From: an uncultured Bacilli bacterium
GTDB taxonomy: Bacteria; Bacillota_I; Bacilli_A; RF39; UBA660
Assembly (NCBI GenBank): GCA_934096535.1
Contig: CAKOMC010000009.1
Span: forward strand, 1-40,890
Reading direction: 5' to 3'
Length of the DNA stretch: 40,890 nucleotides
Numbering within the stretch: the stretch's first letter is position 1; each line of letters starts with the position of its first letter. The notes under the pieces were generated by a model, which did no database searches, was not told the origin of the DNA, and worked only from the letters and a program-made list of their open reading frames with translations. This document shows positions 8,416 to 17,225 of the stretch, in pieces. The position numbers and the translations under genes were made by a program.

Positions 8416-9114
8416 TTATTTATGTGATTTTGTATAACTAGGAACTAGTCTTAAAGTTTTATTTTTAGTCTTATCATATTCTAAAGTTGGCAAGGTTTCA
8501 CTATTTTCATAGGCTTTTTGATAAGAATTTAAATAATTATCAAATTTTTTTAATTCAGATAATTCTGCATTGCTAATTAACTTGTGAAAACTTGTTTGTT
8601 CTAAATCATTATTATTAGTTACAATTTCCAATCGTGGACGCCCTAATTCTTTATTTTTAGTCATAATATCAGCTATAACATCTTCTTTTTGACTTTCATA
8701 TTTACAATGCCATTTTTCTTCAATTTTTTTAGCTTTTAAAGTAGCATAGCGGTCTATCATGGCAGATGCTATAAATACAGCTGTCCAAGAAAAACAGGCA
8801 ACACTAAGAATTAATGACGGCTGAAAGTATACATTAAATAATCCTATTAAGGTGTATAATGCTGCAAGAGCTAAGCCTAATTTAACGCTTTCTTTCTTTC
8901 TTGTTTGGCATTCTATAACCCCTTCGATTTTTCTTGATAAGTAATAATTATTATTTTCTTTAATCTTATTTTGCTTAGCAAGTTTTTTTGATTTAGGAGT
9001 TAGGGCAAGAGTGATACGGTCCCAACCACTCCAAAATTTTTTATCAAACCCAATAAATTTTTTTACTCCTAATTTTTCATAAAATTTCATTTCTATTTCT
9101 TCTCGTTTTTTCAT
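8416..9114 (-). CDS. Hypothetical membrane protein with two central TM segments
   Basis: 232 residues, not recognised. The N-terminal about 75 residues are basic and polar. Two adjacent hydrophobic segments (about 78-95 and 99-118) form a hairpin, followed by a charged, helix-prone C-terminal domain. Both soluble parts are probably cytoplasmic. The ATG at 9114 follows GAGGAT. It has its own promoter, whose -35 overlaps the end of queH, and its own terminator, so it is probably a single-gene transcript. Confidence 0.65.
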   Translation of the reverse strand: MKKREEIEMKFYEKLGVKKFIGFDKKFWSGWDRITLALTPKSKKLAKQNKIKENNNYYLSRKIEGVIECQTRKKESVKLGLALAALYTLIGLFNVYFQPSLILSVACFSWTAVFIASAMIDRYATLKAKKIEEKWHCKYESQKEDVIADIMTKNKELGRPRLEIVTNNNDLEQTSFHKLISNAELSELKKFDNYLNSYQKAYENSETLPTLEYDKTKNKTLRLVPSYTKSHK

Positions 9115-9137
9115 GATAATCCTCTTTCTGGTTTAAT

Positions 9138-9166
9138 ATTCTACAAGAAACAATATATTTAATCAA
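9138..9166 (-). promoter_or_regulatory. Promoter of the 8416-9114 gene, -35 within queH
   Basis: TTGATT (9161-9166) and TAGAAT (9138-9143) on the minus strand are 17 bases apart. The -35 covers the last codon and stop of queH. The start lies about 20 bases before the GAGGAT-ATG. Confidence 0.65.
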
Positions 9167-9779
9167 TACCATTTTGACTATTTTCTATAACTTTTCTAGA
9201 ATACTTACACCCACAGAAATTTTGACGATATAAATTATATTCTTTAGATAATTCAATACTTCTTTTATACCCATTTTGTTTCTTAAAATCACTTGGCAGA
9301 TAAGAAATATCATACTTTTTACTTAGAGCATAGCCAATTTTATTAAGTACTTGGCTATCTTTTAAAGGACTTAAGGTCAAAGTAGTAGCAAAATAATCGT
9401 ATCCTAATTCTTTCGCTTTTTTAGCCGTATATTCCATTCTAAGATTATAACATTTTAAACATCTTTTGCCTCTTTCTGGTTCTTCTTCTAAACCAGTAGC
9501 AATACTTAAAAATAAATCATTATCATAATCACAATCAATTATATCTAATTTATGAATATTAGGATATTCTTTAATAAATCTTATTTCTTCCTTTTTTCGT
9601 TTTAGATATTCTTCGTATGGTTCAATATTAGGATTGTAATAAAGAATAGTTATATCAAAAAAGTTAGTTAATCTTTCTATACAAGCACTACTACAAGGAG
9701 CACAACAAGAATGCAATAAAAGCTTTTTGGGTTCTGATATAGTATCAATAATTTTAGTCATTTCTTTATCATAGTTCAT
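9159..9779 (-). CDS. queH: Epoxyqueuosine reductase QueH
   Basis: 206 residues from the ATG at 9779. The frame stays open to 9842, but those codons lie within divIB and have no ribosome binding site. QueH reduces epoxyqueuosine in tRNA to queuosine, the last step of Q synthesis, using metal/Fe-S cysteines. The diagnostic motifs are present: CCAPC (25-29), C-x2-C (107-110), TLTLSP and a C-terminal CGC. The first 11 bases overlap the end of divIB, so translation is probably coupled. No other queuosine gene is in the window. It is the last gene of the mur/divIB operon. Confidence 0.92.
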   Translation of the reverse strand: MNYDKEMTKIIDTISEPKKLLLHSCCAPCSSACIERLTNFFDITILYYNPNIEPYEEYLKRKKEEIRFIKEYPNIHKLDIIDCDYDNDLFLSIATGLEEEPERGKRCLKCYNLRMEYTAKKAKELGYDYFATTLTLSPLKDSQVLNKIGYALSKKYDISYLPSDFKKQNGYKRSIELSKEYNLYRQNFCGCKYSRKVIENSQNGID

Positions 9780-10521
9780 TTTGGGTTTCACTACTACCAC
9801 TATCTTTCTTTTGAAATACGACATTACTGGTTCCTGAATCAAAATTAAATGTTCCTACCACCCCAGCTCCATAAGTATCAATGGCTTTACTGACAACCGC
9901 TAAGTAATTATTGAATTTATCAATATTAATCGTATTAATGTAAGCTATGTTACCATCATTCATATAAAAAGTAAATCTTTTATCATCAATTGTTTTACCT
10001 TCAGTACTTATGGTTGGTGAATATTCAATCTCACTTATCATATTTAAAATATTATTATCTAGTTTTTTTAAAGCTTTTACTAATAATTCTAATGTTTCCT
10101 TACTTAGACTTGTCTTTAAAGTTGGCATGGTCGTTTTGTTAGTTTTAACATTTTCATAAATATTATTTTCACTGGTAATAATTTTATTAGTATTTTCAAA
10201 ATACATAAGGGGCATTTCTTCGGTAACTGTAATTTTTATCGTTCCATTTAAGCACTTAGTTATTTTTACTTTAGCAATTAAAGGAATAGCGCTTATTTCA
10301 TTTTCCATATTCTTCTTTTTGATATCTTTATAATAAGGATAATCTCTAAGATTAGTTTTTCTAATAATTGTCGCATCAGATACCAGAGAAGTTCCCGTTA
10401 TTAAGACATTACTAACTTTTAAATTTAATAAATATGTAATGAAGATGGCTCCTATAGCTAGAAAAACAAGAAGGCCAAAGAAGCGTTTTTTATTTAATTT
10501 TCTTTTAGTTTTCTTTTGCAT
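9769..10521 (-). CDS. divIB: Cell-division protein DivIB/FtsQ
   Basis: 250 residues. A basic N-terminus and one membrane segment (about 13-31) are followed by a POTRA domain (VSNVLITGTSLVSDATIIRK region, about 36-105) and a beta domain to about 232. This is the bitopic arrangement of DivIB/FtsQ, which recruits and stabilises the septal FtsL/DivIC and transpeptidase complex. A polar tail follows. It overlaps murB by 17 bases upstream and queH by 11 bases downstream. The murG-murB-divIB order is typical of Gram-positive division/cell-wall clusters, which supports the call more than sequence conservation does. Confidence 0.85.
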   Translation of the reverse strand: MQKKTKRKLNKKRFFGLLVFLAIGAIFITYLLNLKVSNVLITGTSLVSDATIIRKTNLRDYPYYKDIKKKNMENEISAIPLIAKVKITKCLNGTIKITVTEEMPLMYFENTNKIITSENNIYENVKTNKTTMPTLKTSLSKETLELLVKALKKLDNNILNMISEIEYSPTISTEGKTIDDKRFTFYMNDGNIAYINTINIDKFNNYLAVVSKAIDTYGAGVVGTFNFDSGTSNVVFQKKDSGSSETQNEL

Positions 10522-11401
10522 TACTATCCCACTTTACTATTTCTTGTTCAGTTACTAAGTCGATACTATAATTTTCTTTAATTGTTTTTTTGATTAATTC
10601 TATTAGACTGATAACATCTTTAGCAGTAGCATTTCCATTATTTACAATGAAATTAGCATGTTTGGGTGATATCAAGGCTCCACCGATACTTTTATTTTTT
10701 AAACCGACATCCTCAATAAGTTTACCCGATGGCATTTCTTTTGAGGGATTTCTAAAAACAGAACCAGCTGAGGGATAAGTTAGGGGTTGACTAGCCAGAC
10801 GGCGTTTTAAACGGTCATTAATAAGTTCTTGGGATTGTTTACTATCACCTTTAATTAATTTTAAATGGGCCGCTACAATAATATATTGGCGTTTACCTTG
10901 AAAAAAAGTCTGGCGATAATCATGAAAGACTTTATCTACTTTGATATGTTCAATTTTACCATTATGAAGAGCAATTATTTCTTTTAAATAATGGTAAATG
11001 TCATCATTGTAAGCACCACAGTTACCATATATGCCACCCCCTAAAGTTCCGGGGATACCACTAGCCCATTCAAGACCTTGAAGATTATTTTTAACCGCAA
11101 ATTTAACTAGTTTAGGCATCATTATACCACTATAAGCTATGATATCGGTATCACTTACTAATTCGACCCCATTTAAGTTTTTCATATTAATAACAATACC
11201 ATTAAAAGTGCCATCTAATATAACATTAGAGCCATTACCTAACACAAAATATTTGATATCTTTATGTAAGCAGTAATTTATTACTTCTTGCAATTCTTTA
11301 ACACTTTTTGGTAAGACCATATATTTACAAAAAGCTTCCAAACGATAGGTATTGTATTCTTTTAAGTTAACATTTTCTAATATCTCACATTTTAAATTCA
11401 T
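10505..11401 (-). CDS. murB: UDP-N-acetylenolpyruvoylglucosamine reductase MurB
   Basis: 298 residues, the usual size for the Gram-positive (type II) enzyme. MurB is an FAD enzyme that reduces enolpyruvyl-UDP-GlcNAc to UDP-MurNAc with NADPH. FAD-binding motifs are clear: LGNGSNV and SGIPGTLGG. The active-site serine is in AGSVFRNP, the DYRQTFF segment is present, and the C-terminal VTEQEI glutamate completes the site. Its ATG overlaps the murG stop (ATGA, 11398-11401), indicating translational coupling. Confidence 0.96.
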   Translation of the reverse strand: MNLKCEILENVNLKEYNTYRLEAFCKYMVLPKSVKELQEVINYCLHKDIKYFVLGNGSNVILDGTFNGIVINMKNLNGVELVSDTDIIAYSGIMMPKLVKFAVKNNLQGLEWASGIPGTLGGGIYGNCGAYNDDIYHYLKEIIALHNGKIEHIKVDKVFHDYRQTFFQGKRQYIIVAAHLKLIKGDSKQSQELINDRLKRRLASQPLTYPSAGSVFRNPSKEMPSGKLIEDVGLKNKSIGGALISPKHANFIVNNGNATAKDVISLIELIKKTIKENYSIDLVTEQEIVKWDSNAKEN

Positions 11402-12474
11402 TTTTTTATCAGTTCCTTAATTGCATTATAAATTATTTTGGTACTATCAAGCGTACTAATTTTACTTAAATTATTTTTTATTATATTTTGTCTTTCTTTA
11501 TTATATAGGAGATCTTCAACGGTTTTAGTAATGTTTGCTGTTGATAAATCTTTTTCTTCTAACATCACTGCTTGATTTTCTTTACTTAAAGCAAGAGCAT
11601 TAAAATATTGATGGTTATTAGCAACATATGGACTAGGAATAAAAATAGTTGGCACTTTAAGACTAATAACTTCGGCAATAGTTGAAGCCCCAGCACGAGC
11701 TACTAAAATATCAGTTGCTTTTAAAAGACCAGAAAGATTATCTAGATAAGGTAAAACTAAAACATTTTTTGGATATTTTTGCTTATTAAATTCTTCAAAC
11801 AAACTCTTGCCTGTAATATAGACTACTTGATAATTTTTGGAAGAAAAAGTTTTTAAGTAACCTTGCATAGCATTATTAACGGTCTCGGAACCCAATGAGC
11901 CACAGACAACAACAACTAACGGTTTGGCCTCATCTAACCCAAGGCTAGATTTAGTAATTTTAGGAGTATTTAGAGCTCTAATTCCTGTAGGATTACCTGT
12001 ATATAAGACATTTCTATCAGGAAAATACTTAGCACTTTCTTTAAAAGAAACGCCAATAATATCAGCATATTTACTAATCATCTTATTAGTTTTCCCTGGG
12101 ATAGCATTTTGTTCATGAATAAATGTTTTAATATGCATTTTATGAGCAACACTTAAAACAGGATAAGTTACATACCCGCCTATTCCTAAAACAACATCAG
12201 GTTTAAATTCTAAAATTTTTTGCTTAATTTCTTTTTTAGCCTTTAAAATCAAAAAAACATCTTTAATATCTTTAAAAATATTTTTAGATAAGCCATATAT
12301 CTCTATTCCGTAATAAGGAATATTATTCTTAGGAACTATATCTTTTTCCATTCTATTTTTAGTCCCTATATATAAAACTTCTAAATTTTTATCGTATTTT
12401 TTAAATCCTTCAATAATGGCTAAAGCTGGATAGATATGTCCACCTGTCCCCCCTGCACTTATAAGTATTTTCAT
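11398..12474 (-). CDS. murG: Lipid II synthase MurG (GlcNAc transferase)
   Basis: 358 residues. MurG transfers GlcNAc from UDP-GlcNAc to lipid I on the inner membrane face, making lipid II. It has the N-terminal glycine loop GGTGGH (8-13), HEQNAIPG, a second glycine-rich loop CGSLGS, and the donor-binding GASTIAE with following P-TIFIPSP region. The ATG follows GGTGATTTC. It heads the murG-murB-divIB-queH unit, with a -10 box about 20 bases upstream. Confidence 0.97.
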   Translation of the reverse strand: MKILISAGGTGGHIYPALAIIEGFKKYDKNLEVLYIGTKNRMEKDIVPKNNIPYYGIEIYGLSKNIFKDIKDVFLILKAKKEIKQKILEFKPDVVLGIGGYVTYPVLSVAHKMHIKTFIHEQNAIPGKTNKMISKYADIIGVSFKESAKYFPDRNVLYTGNPTGIRALNTPKITKSSLGLDEAKPLVVVVCGSLGSETVNNAMQGYLKTFSSKNYQVVYITGKSLFEEFNKQKYPKNVLVLPYLDNLSGLLKATDILVARAGASTIAEVISLKVPTIFIPSPYVANNHQYFNALALSKENQAVMLEEKDLSTANITKTVEDLLYNKERQNIIKNNLSKISTLDSTKIIYNAIKELIKK

Positions 12475-12494
12475 GAAATCACCACTCTTAGTAC

Positions 12495-12500
12495 ATTATA
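12495..12500 (-). promoter_or_regulatory. -10 box for the murG operon
   Basis: TATAAT on the minus strand, 20 bases before the murG ATG. The best -35 at 17-base spacing is the weak TTCTTA. Confidence 0.5.
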
Positions 12501-12623
12501 CTACACTTTAAAGTTTTTAAGAAGTAATTACATCAAGTTTATTAGCATTTGACATTTTTTATAATTTCTTCTTCTTTTAATTTAAACTTTTTTATTATTT
12601 TAAATTTAATGAGATTTAAAGAA

Positions 12624-12661
12624 AGAATAACTCCAAGAGTATAAACTCTAAAAGTTATTCT
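12624..12661 (-). terminator. Terminator after the surface-protein gene pair
   Basis: AGAATAACT (12624-12632) pairs with AGTTATTCT (12653-12661), with an inner AGAGT/ACTCT stem. The minus strand then reads TTCTTTAAAT. It lies about 30 bases past the stop at 12692. Confidence 0.6.
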
Positions 12662-12691
12662 ATTATTTAAAAAATTTATATTTACATATAT

Positions 12692-13885
12692 TTAACCAGC
12701 ATTATTAATTAAAGAATTATCATTATCATTTAAAGTAGTATCATTAGAATTAGCATTATTATTAGTATTATTACTTTCTAAATTACTAGAACTATTTGCA
12801 TTACTATAATCGCTACTAGCATTACTACCGTTATTTTCAGTTGAACCATCGGTATTATTAGAATTATTATCAATGTTTTCAGAATTATCTTGGTTAGTAT
12901 TAGTGTTAGTATCACTGGTACTATCATCCTGCATATTAGTTATATCTTCTATGGTCCCGCTATAATAAACTCGCGTGTTTTTAAAATCATTAATTGAAAT
13001 GTCTATATAATCAGTTTCTTCTAAAACAGAAATGTCATCAGGACTACTTATCGTAATAGTTGAAGATAAAATACGGTTAGAGGCACTATCATAAATATAT
13101 AATGTATTATCACTTACCCCTAAAACGATATCTTTATAAAAGAAAACTTTGTCAAAATTTTTATTCATTAGAGATTCATTTTGAAAATTAACTAGGTAAT
13201 ATTTATTACTTGTTTCATTATATAACGCAACAGCATAATCACTATAATCATAAATAGGATTTTCAAATTCACTGGTTAGGGCGGTATTTTCAGTATTTAT
13301 TAATTGCCATTTATTATTTTTTAAGACAGCAAATTTAGATGAGTCTAGTTTGCCATCAACTAGATGTCCAGCAGCTCCAATAAAATCATATTCATCTTCG
13401 ATAGCTTTTTGAGCTAGTTGGTTAATACGAAATAAAGTATATTTTCCATTATCCATTATGCCAATATAATAATCTCCATTAAAACCAATACCATAGTTAT
13501 TTAGTCCTGTTACCTCTAACTTGTTATTGTTTGCCGTACTATACATAATAGTTTTAGGATACTCGGTATTATTATTAACATTAAAAGTAAGAGGCGTATC
13601 CATTAAAAAGACATACCCTTTACTAAAGGTTATAAAGTTATTTGTACCTTTATAATAATTTAGAGCATATTTACTATCATTTACATAATTATAAGCATAA
13701 TTACAATAGCCCTCTTTATTTGTACAAGTATAACAACCCCCATCCGTTAGTTTAATATCACAAGCTAAAGGAGCATTAGGTGGATAAAGAATACGACCAT
13801 AAGTACTAATTACCGCCAGTGGTAAGGCTATAACGGTTAAAATTATAGCCATAACAAGAGTCATTTTATTATTCTTGGGTTTCAT
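12692..13885 (-). CDS. Anchored surface protein with one Cys-pair beta module and Asn/Ser-rich tail
   Basis: 397 residues, not a named family. A membrane anchor (about 9-29) is followed by a short cysteine-containing segment (Cys42, 51, 54, 61; YTCTNK...C-x2-AY) and a beta-rich region resembling WG/propeller-type repeats to about residue 315. The last about 80 residues are a low-complexity Asn/Ser/Asp/Thr tail. The region from the Cys pair to the IYDYSDY and NTLYIYD stretches matches, in order, two modules of the upstream protein, so the genes are paralogues. The start overlaps that gene by 17 bases. An extracytoplasmic, cell-surface role is inferred. Confidence 0.7.
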   Translation of the reverse strand: MKPKNNKMTLVMAIILTVIALPLAVISTYGRILYPPNAPLACDIKLTDGGCYTCTNKEGYCNYAYNYVNDSKYALNYYKGTNNFITFSKGYVFLMDTPLTFNVNNNTEYPKTIMYSTANNNKLEVTGLNNYGIGFNGDYYIGIMDNGKYTLFRINQLAQKAIEDEYDFIGAAGHLVDGKLDSSKFAVLKNNKWQLINTENTALTSEFENPIYDYSDYAVALYNETSNKYYLVNFQNESLMNKNFDKVFFYKDIVLGVSDNTLYIYDSASNRILSSTITISSPDDISVLEETDYIDISINDFKNTRVYYSGTIEDITNMQDDSTSDTNTNTNQDNSENIDNNSNNTDGSTENNGSNASSDYSNANSSSNLESNNTNNNANSNDTTLNDNDNSLINNAG

Positions 13886-16322
13886 TATTATTATCCTTTA
13901 TTGTTGAGTTACTAGAATCAGTCCCATCTTCCAGAGGTTTATCACTATTTTTCTTGGGTAAAGTATAAGTGTAACTATTAAGTTTAGTACCATCTTCTTT
14001 CATAATATTTAAAACAACATTATTACCACTGATACTAGCACTTACCATATTATAAAGAGTATAAATATCTCCAGTAGTCTCTAATTTAATCTCTTCATTA
14101 TTAATTACCGTATTATCATAAGTCATGACATAAACCTTATTATCATCATCAATAGCAAGATATAAACTTTCTCCTACTAACTTTATTACTTTATAAGATT
14201 TATTAGTAATTTTCTTAGGATTATCACTGCCACCATCACTATAGATATCAAATCTTTCATTATTTTTAACAACAAAGTATTTACCACTGAAATCATAAAT
14301 TTTAGAATCTAAAGTAATACTTGAAGAATCGTTATTAAATAGAATTTGGTATTTATTATCCTTTGCTACTTCAATATAATCACCAATGCGTTCCATACGA
14401 TCATAAACAAAATCATAAGTCTTAGTAATACCATTATTATTAAGATTAATTACGCCAAACTTATCGCTCTTATTTTTTACAATAATATTATCAAGACTAG
14501 GAGCAAAAGTAAATTCGGGATAGGCAAGTTTACTTGAAACGCGTTTATAAGTAGCAAGAGTTTGTTTTTTAAAAAGGTCATAGACTTTTACTTCTCCATC
14601 AAAGGAATTAATATCATCAGTTATAAAGACATAACGATTATCAATGATTGGTAGGATTTCATTAGTTAAACCATTATCATGATTTTTAAAGTTTTCACTA
14701 AAAGAATAATTATGAGCCACTGTACACAATTTAAAGTCTTCGCTCTCATTAAAATTATCTTTATTAGTGCAAACATAACTTCCTAAAAGGTTAGTTTTTT
14801 CTTCATCACTATAGAAGTATAAAATACCGTCAAAGCTACTATAATATTTTTGTTTAGTTGAAGCCTTACCATCGTTAAGATTTAAGCCTTTCTCTGAAAC
14901 ATCATTATTATTTTTTAAGAAAACAGTTAAAGTATTATTATTAACATTAATTTTATAAGCATAACTACTACTTTTTAAAACCCCATCTTTATCATAAGTA
15001 TTAAGCCCACTATAAGCTTCGTTATAAAGACTATAACCAACTTCGTTATATTTATTTTTTTCATAATCACGAATGTATAGGGAACCATCATTTACTAAAG
15101 CAACATAAGTATTATTAATAATGCTTATATAGTTATAACCAGTAAAAATATCTTTATTTTCATAGTCAGTTAAATCATAAGAGTTACCATTTTTTACTAC
15201 CAGATGAGCCTCATCATAGTCATAGATAGGACGAGTTATCGCTTTAGTTAGAGCCTTGTCGTTAAGATTTATTAAGTAATATTTACTTCCCTTTTTAGCA
15301 ATTAAGGTATTATCTTTTTTTTCTAAAGAAGTTAAATTATCATAAGTATAATTAATAACTGTATCGATGGTATTACTAGTTATTTTAACTAAGCCAAACT
15401 TTCCTTCTTCATTTTGTAAAATAGCATAATCAGATCCTAGTGTTTCATAGTATTTAATTTTTTTATAAGTACCAATAGTCTTATTTTCTAAAATATCATA
15501 AAGTTTAATTGTATCTTTATCACCATCATTAACGAAAGTAAAACGATTATGGAAAATTTCACTACGAATTTGAACATTAGTATTATCTTCATAGATATTT
15601 TTAATTACATTGACATCATCTAAATCATTAGAAGTATAAGCCATATAGCACTGTTCTTCTTCTTTATTCTCACATTCATAAGTGCCAATTTCAGTTTTTT
15701 GGTCATTTAGAAAAACTAAAGTTCCATCTTGATATTTGTAGTTACCTTTATCGACAACGATAGTTTCGGTTGGTTCTTGTTCTGGTTCTTCGACTTTTTT
15801 AGGAAGTAAAAGATAAACAATTAAACAGATAAGAAGCAAAGCGATTATAGAAGCAATAACTATGATAGTAATTTTTTGCTTTTTTGTTAAAGGCTTTTTG
15901 ACTTTTTTACCCTTTAAATTTTTAGAATCAGTCTTAGAATTTTCTAAAGACACCGCTTCCTCTTGCAAATTGGTATTCGAATCTTTAGTATCAGTAGTAC
16001 CCATATCATTACTAGATTTTTCTTGTAAAAGCGTGGCATCTTCACTATCTAAATTACTTTCTAAAAAGGAAAGACCATTAGTATCTTCTAAATTCAAATT
16101 AGCAAAAATGTCTTCATCAGAAAAGTCTCTAGCAACATTAGAATTAGCTTCTTCTTTTACTTTAACATTATCACTAGAACTAGCGAAAAAATCATCACTA
16201 GTAAACTCGCTTTTATCATCGTCAAAAAAAGAATCAGCGTTATTTACATCAAGACTTTTAGTATCTAGTCCGCTTAAATCATCAAGACTACGCGTATTTA
16301 CATTATTTTTATCGTTATTCAT
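13869..16322 (-). CDS. Large bitopic surface protein with two tandem Cys-pair modules
   Basis: 817 residues, function unknown. An acidic, Ser/Asp-rich cytoplasmic N-terminus (1-135) is followed by a basic patch, one membrane segment (151-173) and a large outer domain. The outer domain is an internal duplication. Module A (about 195-430) has Cys217/Cys225, RPIYDYD and GSLYIRDY. Module B (about 490-760) has Cys518/Cys533 and the equivalents KIYDFSG and NKVYVMTYD. Repeated FGLVKI/FGVINL segments suggest WG-like beta repeats. The tail is polar. The ATG follows AGAGGTG, downstream of a good promoter. The next gene carries a third copy of the module. Confidence 0.7.
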   Translation of the reverse strand: MNNDKNNVNTRSLDDLSGLDTKSLDVNNADSFFDDDKSEFTSDDFFASSSDNVKVKEEANSNVARDFSDEDIFANLNLEDTNGLSFLESNLDSEDATLLQEKSSNDMGTTDTKDSNTNLQEEAVSLENSKTDSKNLKGKKVKKPLTKKQKITIIVIASIIALLLICLIVYLLLPKKVEEPEQEPTETIVVDKGNYKYQDGTLVFLNDQKTEIGTYECENKEEEQCYMAYTSNDLDDVNVIKNIYEDNTNVQIRSEIFHNRFTFVNDGDKDTIKLYDILENKTIGTYKKIKYYETLGSDYAILQNEEGKFGLVKITSNTIDTVINYTYDNLTSLEKKDNTLIAKKGSKYYLINLNDKALTKAITRPIYDYDEAHLVVKNGNSYDLTDYENKDIFTGYNYISIINNTYVALVNDGSLYIRDYEKNKYNEVGYSLYNEAYSGLNTYDKDGVLKSSSYAYKINVNNNTLTVFLKNNNDVSEKGLNLNDGKASTKQKYYSSFDGILYFYSDEEKTNLLGSYVCTNKDNFNESEDFKLCTVAHNYSFSENFKNHDNGLTNEILPIIDNRYVFITDDINSFDGEVKVYDLFKKQTLATYKRVSSKLAYPEFTFAPSLDNIIVKNKSDKFGVINLNNNGITKTYDFVYDRMERIGDYIEVAKDNKYQILFNNDSSSITLDSKIYDFSGKYFVVKNNERFDIYSDGGSDNPKKITNKSYKVIKLVGESLYLAIDDDNKVYVMTYDNTVINNEEIKLETTGDIYTLYNMVSASISGNNVVLNIMKEDGTKLNSYTYTLPKKNSDKPLEDGTDSSNSTIKDNNNETQE

Positions 16323-16350
16323 AAAATTACACCTCTTATTTTACATTTTA

Positions 16351-16379
16351 ATTTTAGCATTTTTGTTTAAGCTTAGCAA
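16351..16379 (-). promoter_or_regulatory. Sigma-A promoter of the surface-protein operon
   Basis: On the minus strand, TTGCTA (16374-16379) and TAAAAT (16351-16356) are 17 bases apart. A TG one base upstream of the -10 makes it an extended -10. Confidence 0.72.
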
Positions 16380-16479
16380 CTTTTATTTTTGTTGCCTAAA
16401 ATGAAACGGGCTATAAAAATTATTTTTAATGCCATTTAGAATTTTCAAAGTGATAAATAAAACGAATAGATAAGTTATT

Positions 16480-17085
16480 CTAAGACTTTAACATTTTATC
16501 ATCAACAATATAAAAAACATCATTTGCGTAAGGAAAGTCAGGTTTTATAATGCCATAACTAAAAACTTCTAATTTTCGATTATGAAAATAATCAATCAGA
16601 TTAAGAGTAAGTGTGCTATCAAGAAGAACAATAAAGTCATATTTTTGATAGGAAATTTCTGAATTAAAAAGATAATTTAGAATACCACATTTATAAAATG
16701 GTTTAAGTTCTAAAAGTTTTTTTATAGGTTTGCTAAAAAAACTCATAACATAAAGATTTTGGGTTTTAAATTTTTCTAATAAGGAATTTAGTTTAAAAAT
16801 ATCTATATCTTTTTCTTTAATCTCTATTAGAATTATTTTATCCGTTGGTAATTTTAAAACATCTTCTAACAAAGGTATATCTTTATTTAAGTTTTGATAG
16901 TTAGTTTTACTTATTAGATTACCGTCACTAAAAAAATCATGAACAACAACGAATTTTTTATCTTTTGTGGTCCGGATATCTAATTCGAAACCTTGATAGT
17001 TATTATCATAAATAGCATTTTGAAAAGCAGAAATTGTATTTTCATTAACATTACTAGTTACTTTGCCGCGATGCGCAATAAACAT
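16480..17085 (-). CDS. Glycerophosphodiester phosphodiesterase-like protein (GDPD)
   Basis: 201 residues from the ATG at 17085, five bases after TAGGTGAT. The in-frame GTG at 17094 is part of that site. The family hydrolyses glycerophosphodiesters to glycerol-3-phosphate and an alcohol in a TIM barrel. Visible are AHRG, ENT, ELD, VHD and the LIEIK glutamate, covering the metal and catalytic residues of the N-terminal half. The protein is short (usually 230-250), and the C-terminal half is weakly conserved. There is no signal peptide, so it is probably cytoplasmic. It follows hemW on the same strand, but a strong terminator lies between them. Confidence 0.82.
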   Translation of the reverse strand: MFIAHRGKVTSNVNENTISAFQNAIYDNNYQGFELDIRTTKDKKFVVVHDFFSDGNLISKTNYQNLNKDIPLLEDVLKLPTDKIILIEIKEKDIDIFKLNSLLEKFKTQNLYVMSFFSKPIKKLLELKPFYKCGILNYLFNSEISYQKYDFIVLLDSTLTLNLIDYFHNRKLEVFSYGIIKPDFPYANDVFYIVDDKMLKS

Positions 17086-17187
17086 TTTTATCACCTAGAA
17101 AATAGTACGCCAAGGCAACTAAATTTATTCTTACTTTTTCATTGATAACTTATTTATAATTAAGTTTAATTATTTTTATAAATAAAA

Positions 17188-17225
17188 ATAGTATTATCAT
17201 TAAATTATTTTAATGACAATACTAT
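17188..17225 (-). terminator. Strong terminator overlapping the hemW stop codon
   Basis: A 17-bp stem (17188-17204 with 17209-17225) contains one G-U pair and has a four-base loop. It is followed on the minus strand by TTTTTATTT. The 5' arm is made by the last seven codons of hemW. Confidence 0.85.

Noticed and set aside
9769..9771. Mollicutes-type code (TGA as Trp), considered because of the very low GC
   Set aside because: TGA ends divIB and forms the ATGA overlaps at 4159 and 11398, so it is used as stop.
15862..16404. Long plus-strand frame rich in Ser/Leu
   Set aside because: It is the antisense shadow of the acidic, Ser/Asp-rich N-terminus of the 817-residue protein and has no ribosome binding site.
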